From assembly GCA_034004165.1 (NCBI GenBank), contig JAVEXI010000003.1, positions 13,915 through 77,914 on the forward strand: a stretch of 64,000 bases of DNA. The letters are read 5' to 3'. Below the pieces are notes generated by a model. The model did not search any database. It saw only the letters and a list, made by a program, of their open reading frames with translations, and was not told where the DNA came from. Source of the DNA: Gudongella sp034004165. Its GTDB lineage: Bacteria > Bacillota > Clostridia > Tissierellales > Tissierellaceae. Shown here one piece after another: positions 52,464 to 59,604 of the stretch (its first letter is position 1; each line of letters begins with the position of its first letter). The position numbers were made by a program, and so were the translations under genes.

Positions 52464-53027
52464 CTATTTCCTCCTGTCGATAATATCTTTAATTTCTTCT
52501 AGCGAATATTGATCACCGAAAAAATCATAATATAAGTTATGCTGTGTATGAATCAATATTCCTTGTTCACCGTTTAAAATTTCAAATTTACCTTCATAAT
52601 CCTTAAATAAAAGTAAAATTACTTTTTTTCTGCCTTCATAATCAATGGTAGTAAAAGGCAATTCAACACTTAATTTATCATCTTCAACTGCACCTGAAAG
52701 AACCTGTAATACCTTAACATCCATTGACATACTATCTTCTTGTGCTTTAACCGAATCAATATCAGCAACAACAATCATCTCAGCGTCTTCTATATTGGCC
52801 TGGGTATCTCCCAGTGACAAAGTTCTTGGAACTGCTGCTAAGTTTGGTAAATCTTCTTTCTTAAAGATACCGCTATTCAGAGCCAACAGCGGCATTAAAA
52901 CAACAATGGCAGCAATTGAAGCAATCTTTATATACCTGTTAAAATTTTTCTCAGGTTTTTTATTTTGGATTTCTAGTAATTCTGCTTTAACGTATATCCC
53001 TCTTATGAACTCTTCATTACTCTTCAT
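52464..53027 (-). CDS. Probable anti-sigma factor (single-pass membrane protein)
   Basis: 187 residues. A short cytoplasmic N-terminus (about 1-32), one membrane helix (about 33-51) and an extracytoplasmic domain of about 130 residues. The gene directly follows an ECF sigma gene (start overlaps its end by 11 bases), the classic sigma/anti-sigma layout. The N-terminal His-Cys zinc motif of ZAS anti-sigmas is absent. The role is inferred from context. Start at ATG 53027 with GGAGGCGG. Confidence 0.72.
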   Translation of the reverse strand: MKSNEEFIRGIYVKAELLEIQNKKPEKNFNRYIKIASIAAIVVLMPLLALNSGIFKKEDLPNLAAVPRTLSLGDTQANIEDAEMIVVADIDSVKAQEDSMSMDVKVLQVLSGAVEDDKLSVELPFTTIDYEGRKKVILLLFKDYEGKFEILNGEQGILIHTQHNLYYDFFGDQYSLEEIKDIIDRRK

Positions 53028-53574
53028 CTCTGGCCGCCTCCTCTCCAAGCAATGCCTTTAAAGAATTTCTGGCTCTATACAACATAATTTTTACCTGAGA
53101 ATGAGTTTTTCCCATGACTTTTGCAATCTCTTTGTAAGATAGTTCTTCGATTGCGTAAAGATGTAAGGCTCTTTGATAATCAGGCTTTAACGATTTTATC
53201 GCCTGAAATACTTCCTTCTTCTCTTCATTGTCAATTACAATATCCTCCAAAACCTTATAATCTCCCTGTATCTCGATTTCATTGTATGGAGAATTGAAGC
53301 TGAGCCTTGACTGTTTCCTCATAAAGTCAATCGCTTTGTTCCTACCGATAGTAAAGATGAAAGTTTTGAAAGTGTACTCAGGATTATAAGAATCTTTATA
53401 CACAAATATATGAGCAAATACTTCTTGTGCTAAATCTTCTGCAGAATATATATCTCCTCCCGTGTATCGGGACAGGAAATATATAAGGTTGTCTTTGTGC
53501 TTTATAACAAGCTCCTCAAAGGCGTATTTGTCTCCATTTATAAATTTCTGGTACAACTGCTTATCGTCATTCAT
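53017..53574 (-). CDS. ECF-type RNA polymerase sigma factor
   Basis: 185 residues. Region 2 (FEELVIKHKDNLIYFLSRYTG ... EDLAQEVFAHIFVY, and TIGRNKAIDFMRK) and region 4 (KSLKPDYQRALHLYAIEELSYKEIAKVMGKTHSQVKIMLYRAR, HTH at about 145-165) are complete. It has a GGAGG site before ATG 53574. The promoter at 53605-53630 fits ECF recognition, so autoregulation is likely. Targets may include the O-acetylation genes downstream. Confidence 0.93.
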   Translation of the reverse strand: MNDDKQLYQKFINGDKYAFEELVIKHKDNLIYFLSRYTGGDIYSAEDLAQEVFAHIFVYKDSYNPEYTFKTFIFTIGRNKAIDFMRKQSRLSFNSPYNEIEIQGDYKVLEDIVIDNEEKKEVFQAIKSLKPDYQRALHLYAIEELSYKEIAKVMGKTHSQVKIMLYRARNSLKALLGEEAARDEE

Positions 53575-53604
53575 ATGGTGGCCTCCATGTGTCTGCATAT
53601 ATTA

Positions 53605-53630
53605 TACGAACGAGAAATAAAAAAGTTACA
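53605..53630 (-). promoter_or_regulatory. ECF-type promoter ahead of the sigma gene
   Basis: On the minus strand TGTAAC (53625-53630) and CGTA (53605-53608) are separated by exactly 16 bases. This matches the sigma-W-like TGAAAC-N16-CGTA layout, about 30-35 bases upstream of the start codon. Confidence 0.65.
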
Positions 53631-53687
53631 AAAATAATTAATTAATTTGTTTTTTAATTAGTATCCATTTTTAAAATATGCAAACAG

Positions 53688-53739
53688 CCTATAAAAAAAT
53701 TGACTTGTCGACAAAAGCCAACAAGTCAAATTTTATAGG
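53688..53739 (-). terminator. Terminator of the SPFH/Arc-like operon
   Basis: Long inverted repeat CCTATAAAAAAATTGACTTGT with ACAAGTCAA ... TTTTATAGG; 9-base GC-containing core plus an outer A/T stem. It overlaps the stop codon of the Arc-like gene. Confidence 0.75.
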
Positions 53740-53909
53740 ATTTCAGTTTTTGCAGATTTATTTCCTTTTCTCCTCTGCTTTATACATTCTGTCAGTAGAA
53801 ATTCGATCTGCCCATTAATAGACCGAAAGTCATCTTCCGCCCAGGCTGCAATCTCTTCGTATAATTTTGAGGAGATCCTAAGTGGAATCTGCTTCTTCTT
53901 TTCGCTCAT
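53733..53909 (-). CDS. Small Arc-like ribbon-helix-helix protein
   Basis: 58 residues, MSEKKKQIPLRISSKLYEEI at the start. The pattern of a basic strand (KKQIPLRIS) followed by an amphipathic helix, SINGQIEFLLTECIKQRRK, matches the Arc/MetJ DNA-binding fold, which uses the strand to read DNA. The start codon overlaps the SPFH stop (the ATG at 53907-53909 lies next to the stop at 53911-53913), so the two are coupled. It may repress its own operon. This gene is too short for usual ORF cut-offs. Confidence 0.82.
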   Translation of the reverse strand: MSEKKKQIPLRISSKLYEEIAAWAEDDFRSINGQIEFLLTECIKQRRKGNKSAKTEIL

Positions 53910-53910
53910 A

Positions 53911-54930
53911 TCAATACAGACTTCCGCTGTTTACAATGGGCTGTGCATCTTTGCTACCGCAAAGAACTACTAATAAGTTGGAAACCATTGCTGCCTTTCG
54001 CTCTTCGTCAAGCTCAACGACTTCATTTTGACTTAACTTTTCTAAAGCCATCTCTACCATTCCAACTGCTCCATCCACAATCATCTTTCTAGCATCTATT
54101 ATTGCGCTTGCCTGTTGCCTTTGAAGCATTACAGCTGCAATTTCAGGAGCATAAGCAAGGTAAGTTATACGCGCTTCAATTATCTCTAAGCCTGCTTCAA
54201 CAACTCTGCTCTGGATCTCTTCTCTGATCCTCTCAGCTACAAGTGCACTAGAACCTCTCAAGCTACCTTCATCAGGCTCCCCGTCGCCAGTCGTATCAAT
54301 TCCCGAGGCAACATCATAAGGATAGATCTTAACGATATTTCGAACTGCACTGTCGCATTGTAAAGACAAATATTCTTTATAATTGTCAACATTAAATACA
54401 GCTTTAGCTGTATCAGTCACTCTCCACATAACTGCAATCCCAATTTCAACAGGATTTCCCAGCACATCATTAACTTTCTGTCTGCTATTGTTTAACGTCA
54501 TAACCTTAAGAGATATTTTTTTACCTTCATTAACTCCACCTGCTGCTTTTCCATCAGCAGTCCTAAATATATTTATGCCTGAACTGTCTACATCTCCACT
54601 CTGCCCAAGTCTTGTTTTAGCTGCAGGGTTAAGTGCAACAGAAAACGGATTTACGTAAAAAAAACCTGGCTCATTCAGAGTCCCAATGTACTTCCCAAAT
54701 AAAGTCAGTACTAGTGCTTCTTTAGGTTTAATAACCTTAAGCCCTAGGAATAGTATAAAGCCAAATACAAAGTACAAAATAGCTACAGTAATAAGAATGC
54801 CACCTACACCATTACCTGAGTCAACCATATTAATGCCTAATATAAGTGCAACTATTGAAATGGCATATAGTCCTAAGAACAACAATAACATGGACATACC
54901 ACTTCTTGCTTTTATTATTTTCTCATCCAT
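53911..54930 (-). CDS. SPFH/Band-7 domain membrane protein
   Basis: 339 residues. Two hydrophobic segments at the N-terminus (about 12-60) are followed by the SPFH domain (GFFYVNPFSVALN ... VMTLNNSRQKVNDVLGNPVEIGIAVMWRV, about 95-175) and a helical C-terminus with AERIREEIQSRVVEAGLEIIEARITYLAYAPEIA (about 225-265). It belongs to a flotillin/stomatin/prohibitin class; role unclear (membrane scaffold). AAAGGAGTG precedes ATG 54930. An upstream in-frame ATG at 54939 is less likely. Confidence 0.88.
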   Translation of the reverse strand: MDEKIIKARSGMSMLLLFLGLYAISIVALILGINMVDSGNGVGGILITVAILYFVFGFILFLGLKVIKPKEALVLTLFGKYIGTLNEPGFFYVNPFSVALNPAAKTRLGQSGDVDSSGINIFRTADGKAAGGVNEGKKISLKVMTLNNSRQKVNDVLGNPVEIGIAVMWRVTDTAKAVFNVDNYKEYLSLQCDSAVRNIVKIYPYDVASGIDTTGDGEPDEGSLRGSSALVAERIREEIQSRVVEAGLEIIEARITYLAYAPEIAAVMLQRQQASAIIDARKMIVDGAVGMVEMALEKLSQNEVVELDEERKAAMVSNLLVVLCGSKDAQPIVNSGSLY

Positions 54931-55011
54931 TATTATCACTCCTTTGATATTATTTTGATATCATAATTATATCATTCAAAATTCTAAAATGCAATATAAT
55001 TTAAAATATTT

Positions 55012-55037
55012 ACGGACAAACCTAAAGTTTGTCCGTT
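55012..55037 (-). terminator. Terminator of the uracil-DNA glycosylase gene
   Basis: ACGGACAAAC pairs with GTTTGTCCGT around a 5-base loop, about 30 bases past the stop codon. Confidence 0.7.
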
Positions 55038-55063
55038 ACGTTATTTTTAAAAAATTATTCTAA

Positions 55064-55648
55064 TTACTTTAATAATACTTCTTTCATTATATCTTTTAAC
55101 ACTGGAATAATATCCTCTTCAAACCATGGGTTGCGTTTTAGCCATCCCAGATTAAGAGGTGAAGGATGCACCAAAGTTAAATAATCGGGTAAATAATTCT
55201 TGTAGTTTCTTACTGTTTCTGTAAGATTTTTATTATATCTTGCACCTAAATAGTATTTCTGTGAATAATTTCCAATCAGGATAATAGTCTTTATATTTGG
55301 CATCTCATTTAGTAAAGCTGGATGCCACTTCTCGGCAAAACCCTTTCTAGGTGGAGCATCGCCCGATTTTGCCTTTCCAGGATAATAAAAGTCCATAGGC
55401 ATTTGAGCGATCAGATCTGTTTCATAGAATAATTCTCTGCTAATTCCCATCCATTCGCGAAGTCTGTCTCCACTCATATCATTCCAGTAAAGCCTCGACT
55501 CTTCAGCTTTTCGTCCAGGAGCCTGTCCGACTATTGCGATCCTTGCATTTTCGGATGCACTAAAAAGAGGCGGAATATTTCTTTCAGTAAAAGACTTATT
55601 CATTGTATCTGCCATTATTTCTTTTGTAATCTTATCAAATATATCCAT
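55064..55648 (-). CDS. Uracil-DNA glycosylase superfamily protein
   Basis: 194 residues. Motif 1 GQAPGRKAEES (about 40-50) and the C-terminal motif VHPSPLNLGWLKRNPWF are the active-site signatures of the uracil-DNA glycosylase fold. SGDRLREWMG follows the first. It is close to the YqfO/Udg-like or UdgX-type families in length; the exact subfamily cannot be fixed. It removes uracil or other damage from DNA. The start has no strong ribosome site; ATG 55648 is chosen over 55663. Confidence 0.78.
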   Translation of the reverse strand: MDIFDKITKEIMADTMNKSFTERNIPPLFSASENARIAIVGQAPGRKAEESRLYWNDMSGDRLREWMGISRELFYETDLIAQMPMDFYYPGKAKSGDAPPRKGFAEKWHPALLNEMPNIKTIILIGNYSQKYYLGARYNKNLTETVRNYKNYLPDYLTLVHPSPLNLGWLKRNPWFEEDIIPVLKDIMKEVLLK

Positions 55649-55691
55649 CTTAACACATCCCAATACATACTAATCTAAAGACATAATCTAA

Positions 55692-55730
55692 CAGAAATCC
55701 TGCTAATTTATGTGATTAACAGGATTTCCA
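55692..55730 (-). terminator. Terminator of the HTHP gene
   Basis: GAAATCCTG and CAGGATTTC pair across a 17-base loop, downstream of the minus-strand HTHP stop codon. Confidence 0.6.
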
Positions 55731-55777
55731 TGATTTAAAACTCAATAAATAGCTAGAAAATATATGTCCCCCTGGTT

Positions 55778-56002
55778 TTATCTCCAGTAATTATTAGCAG
55801 CTGCTACTGTTTGAAAATTAATGGCAATAACCTGGGATGCCATAGTTAAACTATCAGCATTATTTGCATAATCTTCGCGTAATCTTTTTTTAACTTCTTC
55901 ATCAGATTGAATGTATCCAACTCCTTTACGCGATAAAGTGATAGCTAGTTCAAAACCTTCTTGTGGTGTTGCTGTAATTAATGATTCCAACCATGTGCTC
56001 AT
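55778..56002 (-). CDS. Hexameric tyrosine-coordinated heme protein (HTHP)
   Basis: 74 residues, the exact length of the Silicibacter pomeroyi HTHP. Diagnostic segments are WLESLITATPQEGFELA at the N-terminus, LSRKGV, and FQTVAAANNYW at the C-terminus. The heme-ligand tyrosine falls at Tyr45 (LREDYANNAD), the same residue number as in HTHP. HTHP forms a hexamer binding one heme per subunit and has weak peroxidase and catalase activity. No heme-synthesis gene is in the window. GGAGG precedes the ATG. Divergent from the MFS gene. Confidence 0.88.
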   Translation of the reverse strand: MSTWLESLITATPQEGFELAITLSRKGVGYIQSDEEVKKRLREDYANNADSLTMASQVIAINFQTVAAANNYWR

Positions 56003-56100
56003 TTGTTCAGCCTCCTTTATAAAATTCCTACAAAGTTTATATACCCACTAATAATTGTAGTAGTTATATTAATGGAATATATTTCGCAAATACTTCATTT

Positions 56101-56117
56101 TTCGTAAGTGTTCGTAA
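56101..56117 (+). repeat. TTCGTAA direct repeat in the MFS promoter region
   Basis: TTCGTAA occurs at 56101 and 56111, 10 bases apart, and a related TTCGCAA lies at about 56080. TATAAT follows at 56130. It could be an operator for the MFS gene. Confidence 0.4.
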
Positions 56118-56156
56118 ACTTCCTTTGGGTATAATGATTAAATGAGGTGAATTTTT

Positions 56157-57311
56157 ATGGCAGAAAGAAAAAACACTGCAAAACTTTGGTCTAGGAACTT
56201 TATTACAATAATAATATCACATTTTTTCCTATTATTTGGTTTTCAAGTTCTCCTGCCCACTATTCCACTATTTGCAAACAATTTTACTTCAAGCGAGACC
56301 ATAATAGGTTTAGTATCAGGGTTGTTTACAATATCAGCAGTCCTGATCAGGCCAGTCTCTGGAGGATTTCTTGACAAAAGTGGCAGAAGGATTGTCCTTT
56401 CAATTAGTTTAATAATATTTATACTGTCATCACTGTCTTATACTTTTGTTACAACTATTGGAGCTTTCCTTCTATTGAGATTTTTACATGGAATAGGCTG
56501 GGGCAGCTCAAATACAGCATCTGATACGGTGGCTACGGATAATATCCCACAAGAGCGTTTTGGAGAAGGAATGGGTTTCTTTGGGTTGTCAATGAGTCTA
56601 GGTATGGTTGTAGGACCTGCGGTTGGTATGTCTATTGCTGATAAGTATGGTTTTAATACCTTATTCTTTACTTCTGCTTTACTGGTATTCTTAAGCTTGA
56701 TAATATCTTCTACTATAAAATATGAACCGACAAAAAAGAAAACTAAAGATAAAGCACTGATTACCTTTGATAGAGAGTCAGTTGAGCCAGCTATCATTAT
56801 GGCACTAATAACCATAAGTTATGGTGCAATAGTTAGTTTTTTCCCGATTTATGCTCAGCAACAAGGCATCGTAAATATTGGTGCATTCTTTACGGTATAT
56901 GCATCAGCAATATTTGTTATCAGACCTTTTTTAGGGAAAATAATTGATAAATATGGCTTTGACTACACGGTCATACCAGGAATAATCTTGGTTGCTGTTT
57001 CTATGTTGTTTATGGGTTTATCCTTAAATATGACCAGCTATCTATTGATTGCAGTCGTTTATGGCATGGGCTTTGGGGCATGCCAACTTAGCTTTCAAAC
57101 TATGGCTATTATAAATAAGCCTCAGAATGAAAGAGGCGGTGCCAATGCAATCTTTTATGTTGGTTTTGATGGTGGAATTACTATAGGCTCAATATTATTT
57201 GGATACTTCGCTTCACTTTTTGGTTATTCTCATATGTATCTAATAACCGTCATTCCCGCTGTACTAGCACTTGTCGGTTACGTCTTTTTCGTAAGAAAAA
57301 TTTCAAAATAG
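56157..57311 (+). CDS. MFS transporter, drug/sugar-like
   Basis: 384 residues, 12 membrane segments. The MFS motif A-like loop GFLDKSGRRIVLS lies between segments 2 and 3 and the second-half copy IIDKYGFDY between 8 and 9. ASDTVATDNIPQERFGEG suggests the multidrug-resistance MFS subgroup. AGGTGA precedes the ATG. Divergent from HTHP; 46 bases before the double gamma-CA-like gene, with which it may be cotranscribed. Confidence 0.88.
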   Translation: MAERKNTAKLWSRNFITIIISHFFLLFGFQVLLPTIPLFANNFTSSETIIGLVSGLFTISAVLIRPVSGGFLDKSGRRIVLSISLIIFILSSLSYTFVTTIGAFLLLRFLHGIGWGSSNTASDTVATDNIPQERFGEGMGFFGLSMSLGMVVGPAVGMSIADKYGFNTLFFTSALLVFLSLIISSTIKYEPTKKKTKDKALITFDRESVEPAIIMALITISYGAIVSFFPIYAQQQGIVNIGAFFTVYASAIFVIRPFLGKIIDKYGFDYTVIPGIILVAVSMLFMGLSLNMTSYLLIAVVYGMGFGACQLSFQTMAIINKPQNERGGANAIFYVGFDGGITIGSILFGYFASLFGYSHMYLITVIPAVLALVGYVFFVRKISK

Positions 57312-57357
57312 AATAAATATTTGAAGATTTACTATTGATGATAGGAGGCTGATATTC

Positions 57358-58323
57358 ATGTCTTTAGTAAAAATTGCTGAATCAGCAAGAGTAATAGGAA
57401 AAGTGAAGATGGGAGATGGATCTTATATAGCTCAAGGAAGCATAATAAGATCTATAGGCGAATCAATAAAAATTGATAATAACAGCATGGTTCTTGAAAA
57501 TTCAATTTTAATTGGTACTCCCTCATACCCTTTAGATGTAGGTCAAAAAACTGTATTCGGGCACAAATGCTTAGTTGTTGGCGCAACAATTGGAGATTTA
57601 TGCGAAATAGGTAACTGCGTAATCATTCAAGAAGGTGCACAAATTGGAAACATGTGTATCTTTGGGGAGGGCACTCTTATTCCTAAAAATATGATTATCC
57701 CTGATGGCTCAGTAGTGGTTGGAAGACCTGGCAGAATAATACGTAAATTAAGCGATGCCGATAGAGATATGATTAAAAAAATGAGAGGAAATGACATTTC
57801 ATTATCTACATACAAAGAGAATATCATTGAAGGAGGAAATGTGAATATGGGCAAATTATATAACTATAAAGACAAACATCCTAAAATATCTGATTCAGCT
57901 TATCTCTATGACAGTGCAGAAATTACTGGAGATGTAATTGTAGGAGATAATAGCATTATCGGTTCAGGCGTTAAAATAATTGGAGATTCACATGGACCAG
58001 TAAGAATAGGTAATAATGTACATATTTTAGAAAATACGGTACTTCACCTGCTTCCCGACAATGAGTTAGTTATTAAAGATAATGTAACTATTGGACCAGG
58101 ATGTATGATTCACGGAACAACTATCGGTGAGAATTCTGTTATAGAATCGGGCGCAATAGTATGTGATTACAGCAGCTTGGGCGAGAATACTTTGGTAAAA
58201 TCAGGATCTTTGGTCAAACAAAGAAGTGTTTTTTCTGGCAATCAGGTATTAGAAGGCTACCCTGCCACTGAAGTACGGGTTCTCGATGAGAAGTTAGAAA
58301 GGCCAGTATGGGCTTTTGAATAA
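57358..58323 (+). CDS. Fused double gamma-carbonic-anhydrase-like protein (left-handed beta-helix)
   Basis: 321 residues made of two left-handed beta-helix domains (about 1-155 and 165-321), each with hexapeptide repeats (I-G-x-x-x-x-I). Domain 1 keeps the His117-equivalent (Cam numbering) at His69 but has Val at the His122 position; domain 2 has His230 (His81-like) and His252 (His122-like) but Pro247 at the His117 position. The linker holds codons reading GAAGGAGG ... ATG (57829-57849), a fossil ribosome site and start codon. AGGAGG precedes the first ATG. It could be an acyltransferase instead of a carbonic anhydrase. Confidence 0.85.
   Translation: MSLVKIAESARVIGKVKMGDGSYIAQGSIIRSIGESIKIDNNSMVLENSILIGTPSYPLDVGQKTVFGHKCLVVGATIGDLCEIGNCVIIQEGAQIGNMCIFGEGTLIPKNMIIPDGSVVVGRPGRIIRKLSDADRDMIKKMRGNDISLSTYKENIIEGGNVNMGKLYNYKDKHPKISDSAYLYDSAEITGDVIVGDNSIIGSGVKIIGDSHGPVRIGNNVHILENTVLHLLPDNELVIKDNVTIGPGCMIHGTTIGENSVIESGAIVCDYSSLGENTLVKSGSLVKQRSVFSGNQVLEGYPATEVRVLDEKLERPVWAFE
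57829..57849 (+). promoter_or_regulatory. Internal ribosome site and ATG inside the gamma-CA fusion gene
   Basis: GAAGGAGG (57829-57836) lies 10 bases before an in-frame ATG (57847-57849) at the exact start of the second domain. It is either a relic of gene fusion or gives a second shorter protein of 158 residues. Confidence 0.55.
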
Positions 58324-58328
58324 ATCTT

Positions 58329-58360
58329 ACACGGGTTGTCAGAGACAACCCGTGTATTTT
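58329..58360. terminator. Terminator between gamma-CA fusion and quinone oxidoreductase genes
   Basis: ACACGGGTTGTC pairs with GACAACCCGTGT around a 3-base loop, T-run after it. Confidence 0.85.
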
Positions 58361-58410
58361 TAGCAAGTTACATCAAAATTTAACCCAAATATCTCTAATC
58401 TGTCTAAATA

Positions 58411-59391
58411 TTACTCACTCACTTTAATAATAATCTTACCAATATTTCTGTTTTTTTCCATATGAAAATGAGCCATACCAATATCTTCTAAAGAAAACTT
58501 TGAATCAATGATTGGTTTTATTCTTTTGTCGTAAAAATATGGCATTATCTTTTCAGAAAATTCTTTTGTCAAAAGAGCTTTGTATTCATCACTTCTTGGT
58601 GTTAATAATGTCCCTGTCAGTTGAATGTACTTTGACATAATAGACATTATATTGAATTTCTCAACCTCTACACCGCTTAGAACACCGATAAGTACCCATC
58701 TTCCACCTTTTTTGATGCTAGCAAAATTCTTGTTCCAGTATTTAGCTCCAACAAAATCTAAAATTAAATCTACGCCTTCACCATTTGTCGCCTTTAGAAC
58801 TTCTTCTTCAAAAGACTGTTCTTTATAATTTATCAGAATATCCGCACCAAGCTCCCTGCAAAAGTCTAGTTTTCTCTTTGATCCAGCTGTAACAATAACC
58901 TTTGCATTACTTATATGCTTTGCCAATTGAATTGCAGCTGTTCCAACTCCACTTGCACCGGCATGTATTAGGACTGTTTCGTTATCGTTTAATTTTCCAT
59001 TCCAATATAAATTCTGATAAGCAGTTAGGAACACTTCTGGGATTGCAGCAGCCTCATCAAATGTTAGAAAATCAGGAATTTTCATGGCTCTGTCTGATGG
59101 CATCACAGCGTATTCGGCATAGCCTCCGCCATTTACCAATCCCATAACTTTGTCACCAATTGAAAAATTGCTTTCTCCTTTTATCTCAGCAACTGATCCA
59201 GCAACCTCTACTCCTAAAATAGGATTCTTTTGATATCCTGCTTTTCCCTCTCTTGCTACAATATCTGTACGGTTTACTGCAGTTGAATAGACTTTTATTA
59301 ATAGTTCCCCATCCTTTAATTCGGGCATTTCAGCATTAATAATCTCAAGCTGGTCATAACCTCCTGGCTTCTTAACAATTACGCATTTCAT
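58411..59391 (-). CDS. NADPH:quinone oxidoreductase-like (zinc-independent MDR family)
   Basis: 326 residues, MDR superfamily, PIG3/Qor-type. N-terminal GroES-like fold with NRTDIVAREGKAG, cofactor-binding HAGASGVGTAAIQLAKH and conserved FAFAEVLEKATNGEGVD-like region (VLKATNGEGVDLILD). No zinc-binding Cys quartet is present. It reduces quinones or enones with NAD(P)H. GGAG precedes the ATG. Convergent with the gamma-CA fusion gene. Confidence 0.88.
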   Translation of the reverse strand: MKCVIVKKPGGYDQLEIINAEMPELKDGELLIKVYSTAVNRTDIVAREGKAGYQKNPILGVEVAGSVAEIKGESNFSIGDKVMGLVNGGGYAEYAVMPSDRAMKIPDFLTFDEAAAIPEVFLTAYQNLYWNGKLNDNETVLIHAGASGVGTAAIQLAKHISNAKVIVTAGSKRKLDFCRELGADILINYKEQSFEEEVLKATNGEGVDLILDFVGAKYWNKNFASIKKGGRWVLIGVLSGVEVEKFNIMSIMSKYIQLTGTLLTPRSDEYKALLTKEFSEKIMPYFYDKRIKPIIDSKFSLEDIGMAHFHMEKNRNIGKIIIKVSE

Positions 59392-59432
59392 AAGAACTCT
59401 CCTTTACTTTACTTTTCCATAAGTAACGAATC

Positions 59433-59604
59433 TTATTCTAGTGGCATATTCAATATAATTTCATCATATAGTTGCTTCATTCTTTGGCTATCACGAAGAC
59501 TTATATAAATATCTTTCTTCCCCATTCGCTCAATTGTAATGAGAATTAATTGAGGAGCAAGAATTTTAAGATTCTTTTTGGAGAACAATTCTACGTGATA
59601 CTGG
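59433..59604 (-). pseudogene. 3' remnant of a PH-domain-like gene, downstream copy
   Basis: After the AAA ATPase stop, a minus-strand segment reads ITIERMGKKDIYISLRDSQRMKQLYDE and ends with a stop codon. It parallels the C-terminal end of the PH-domain-like pseudogene at 61.0-61.3 kb. There is no start codon or ribosome site of its own, and the N-terminal part of the domain is missing. A nominal ORF of 63 residues starts inside the ATPase gene and should not be taken as a gene. Confidence 0.65.
59468..59534. repeat. 67-bp direct repeat, copy A
   Basis: 61 of 67 bases agree with copy B at 61038-61104. It encodes the KKDIYISLRD tail of the PH-like gene. The two copies bracket the AAA ATPase gene. 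Confidence 0.85.
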
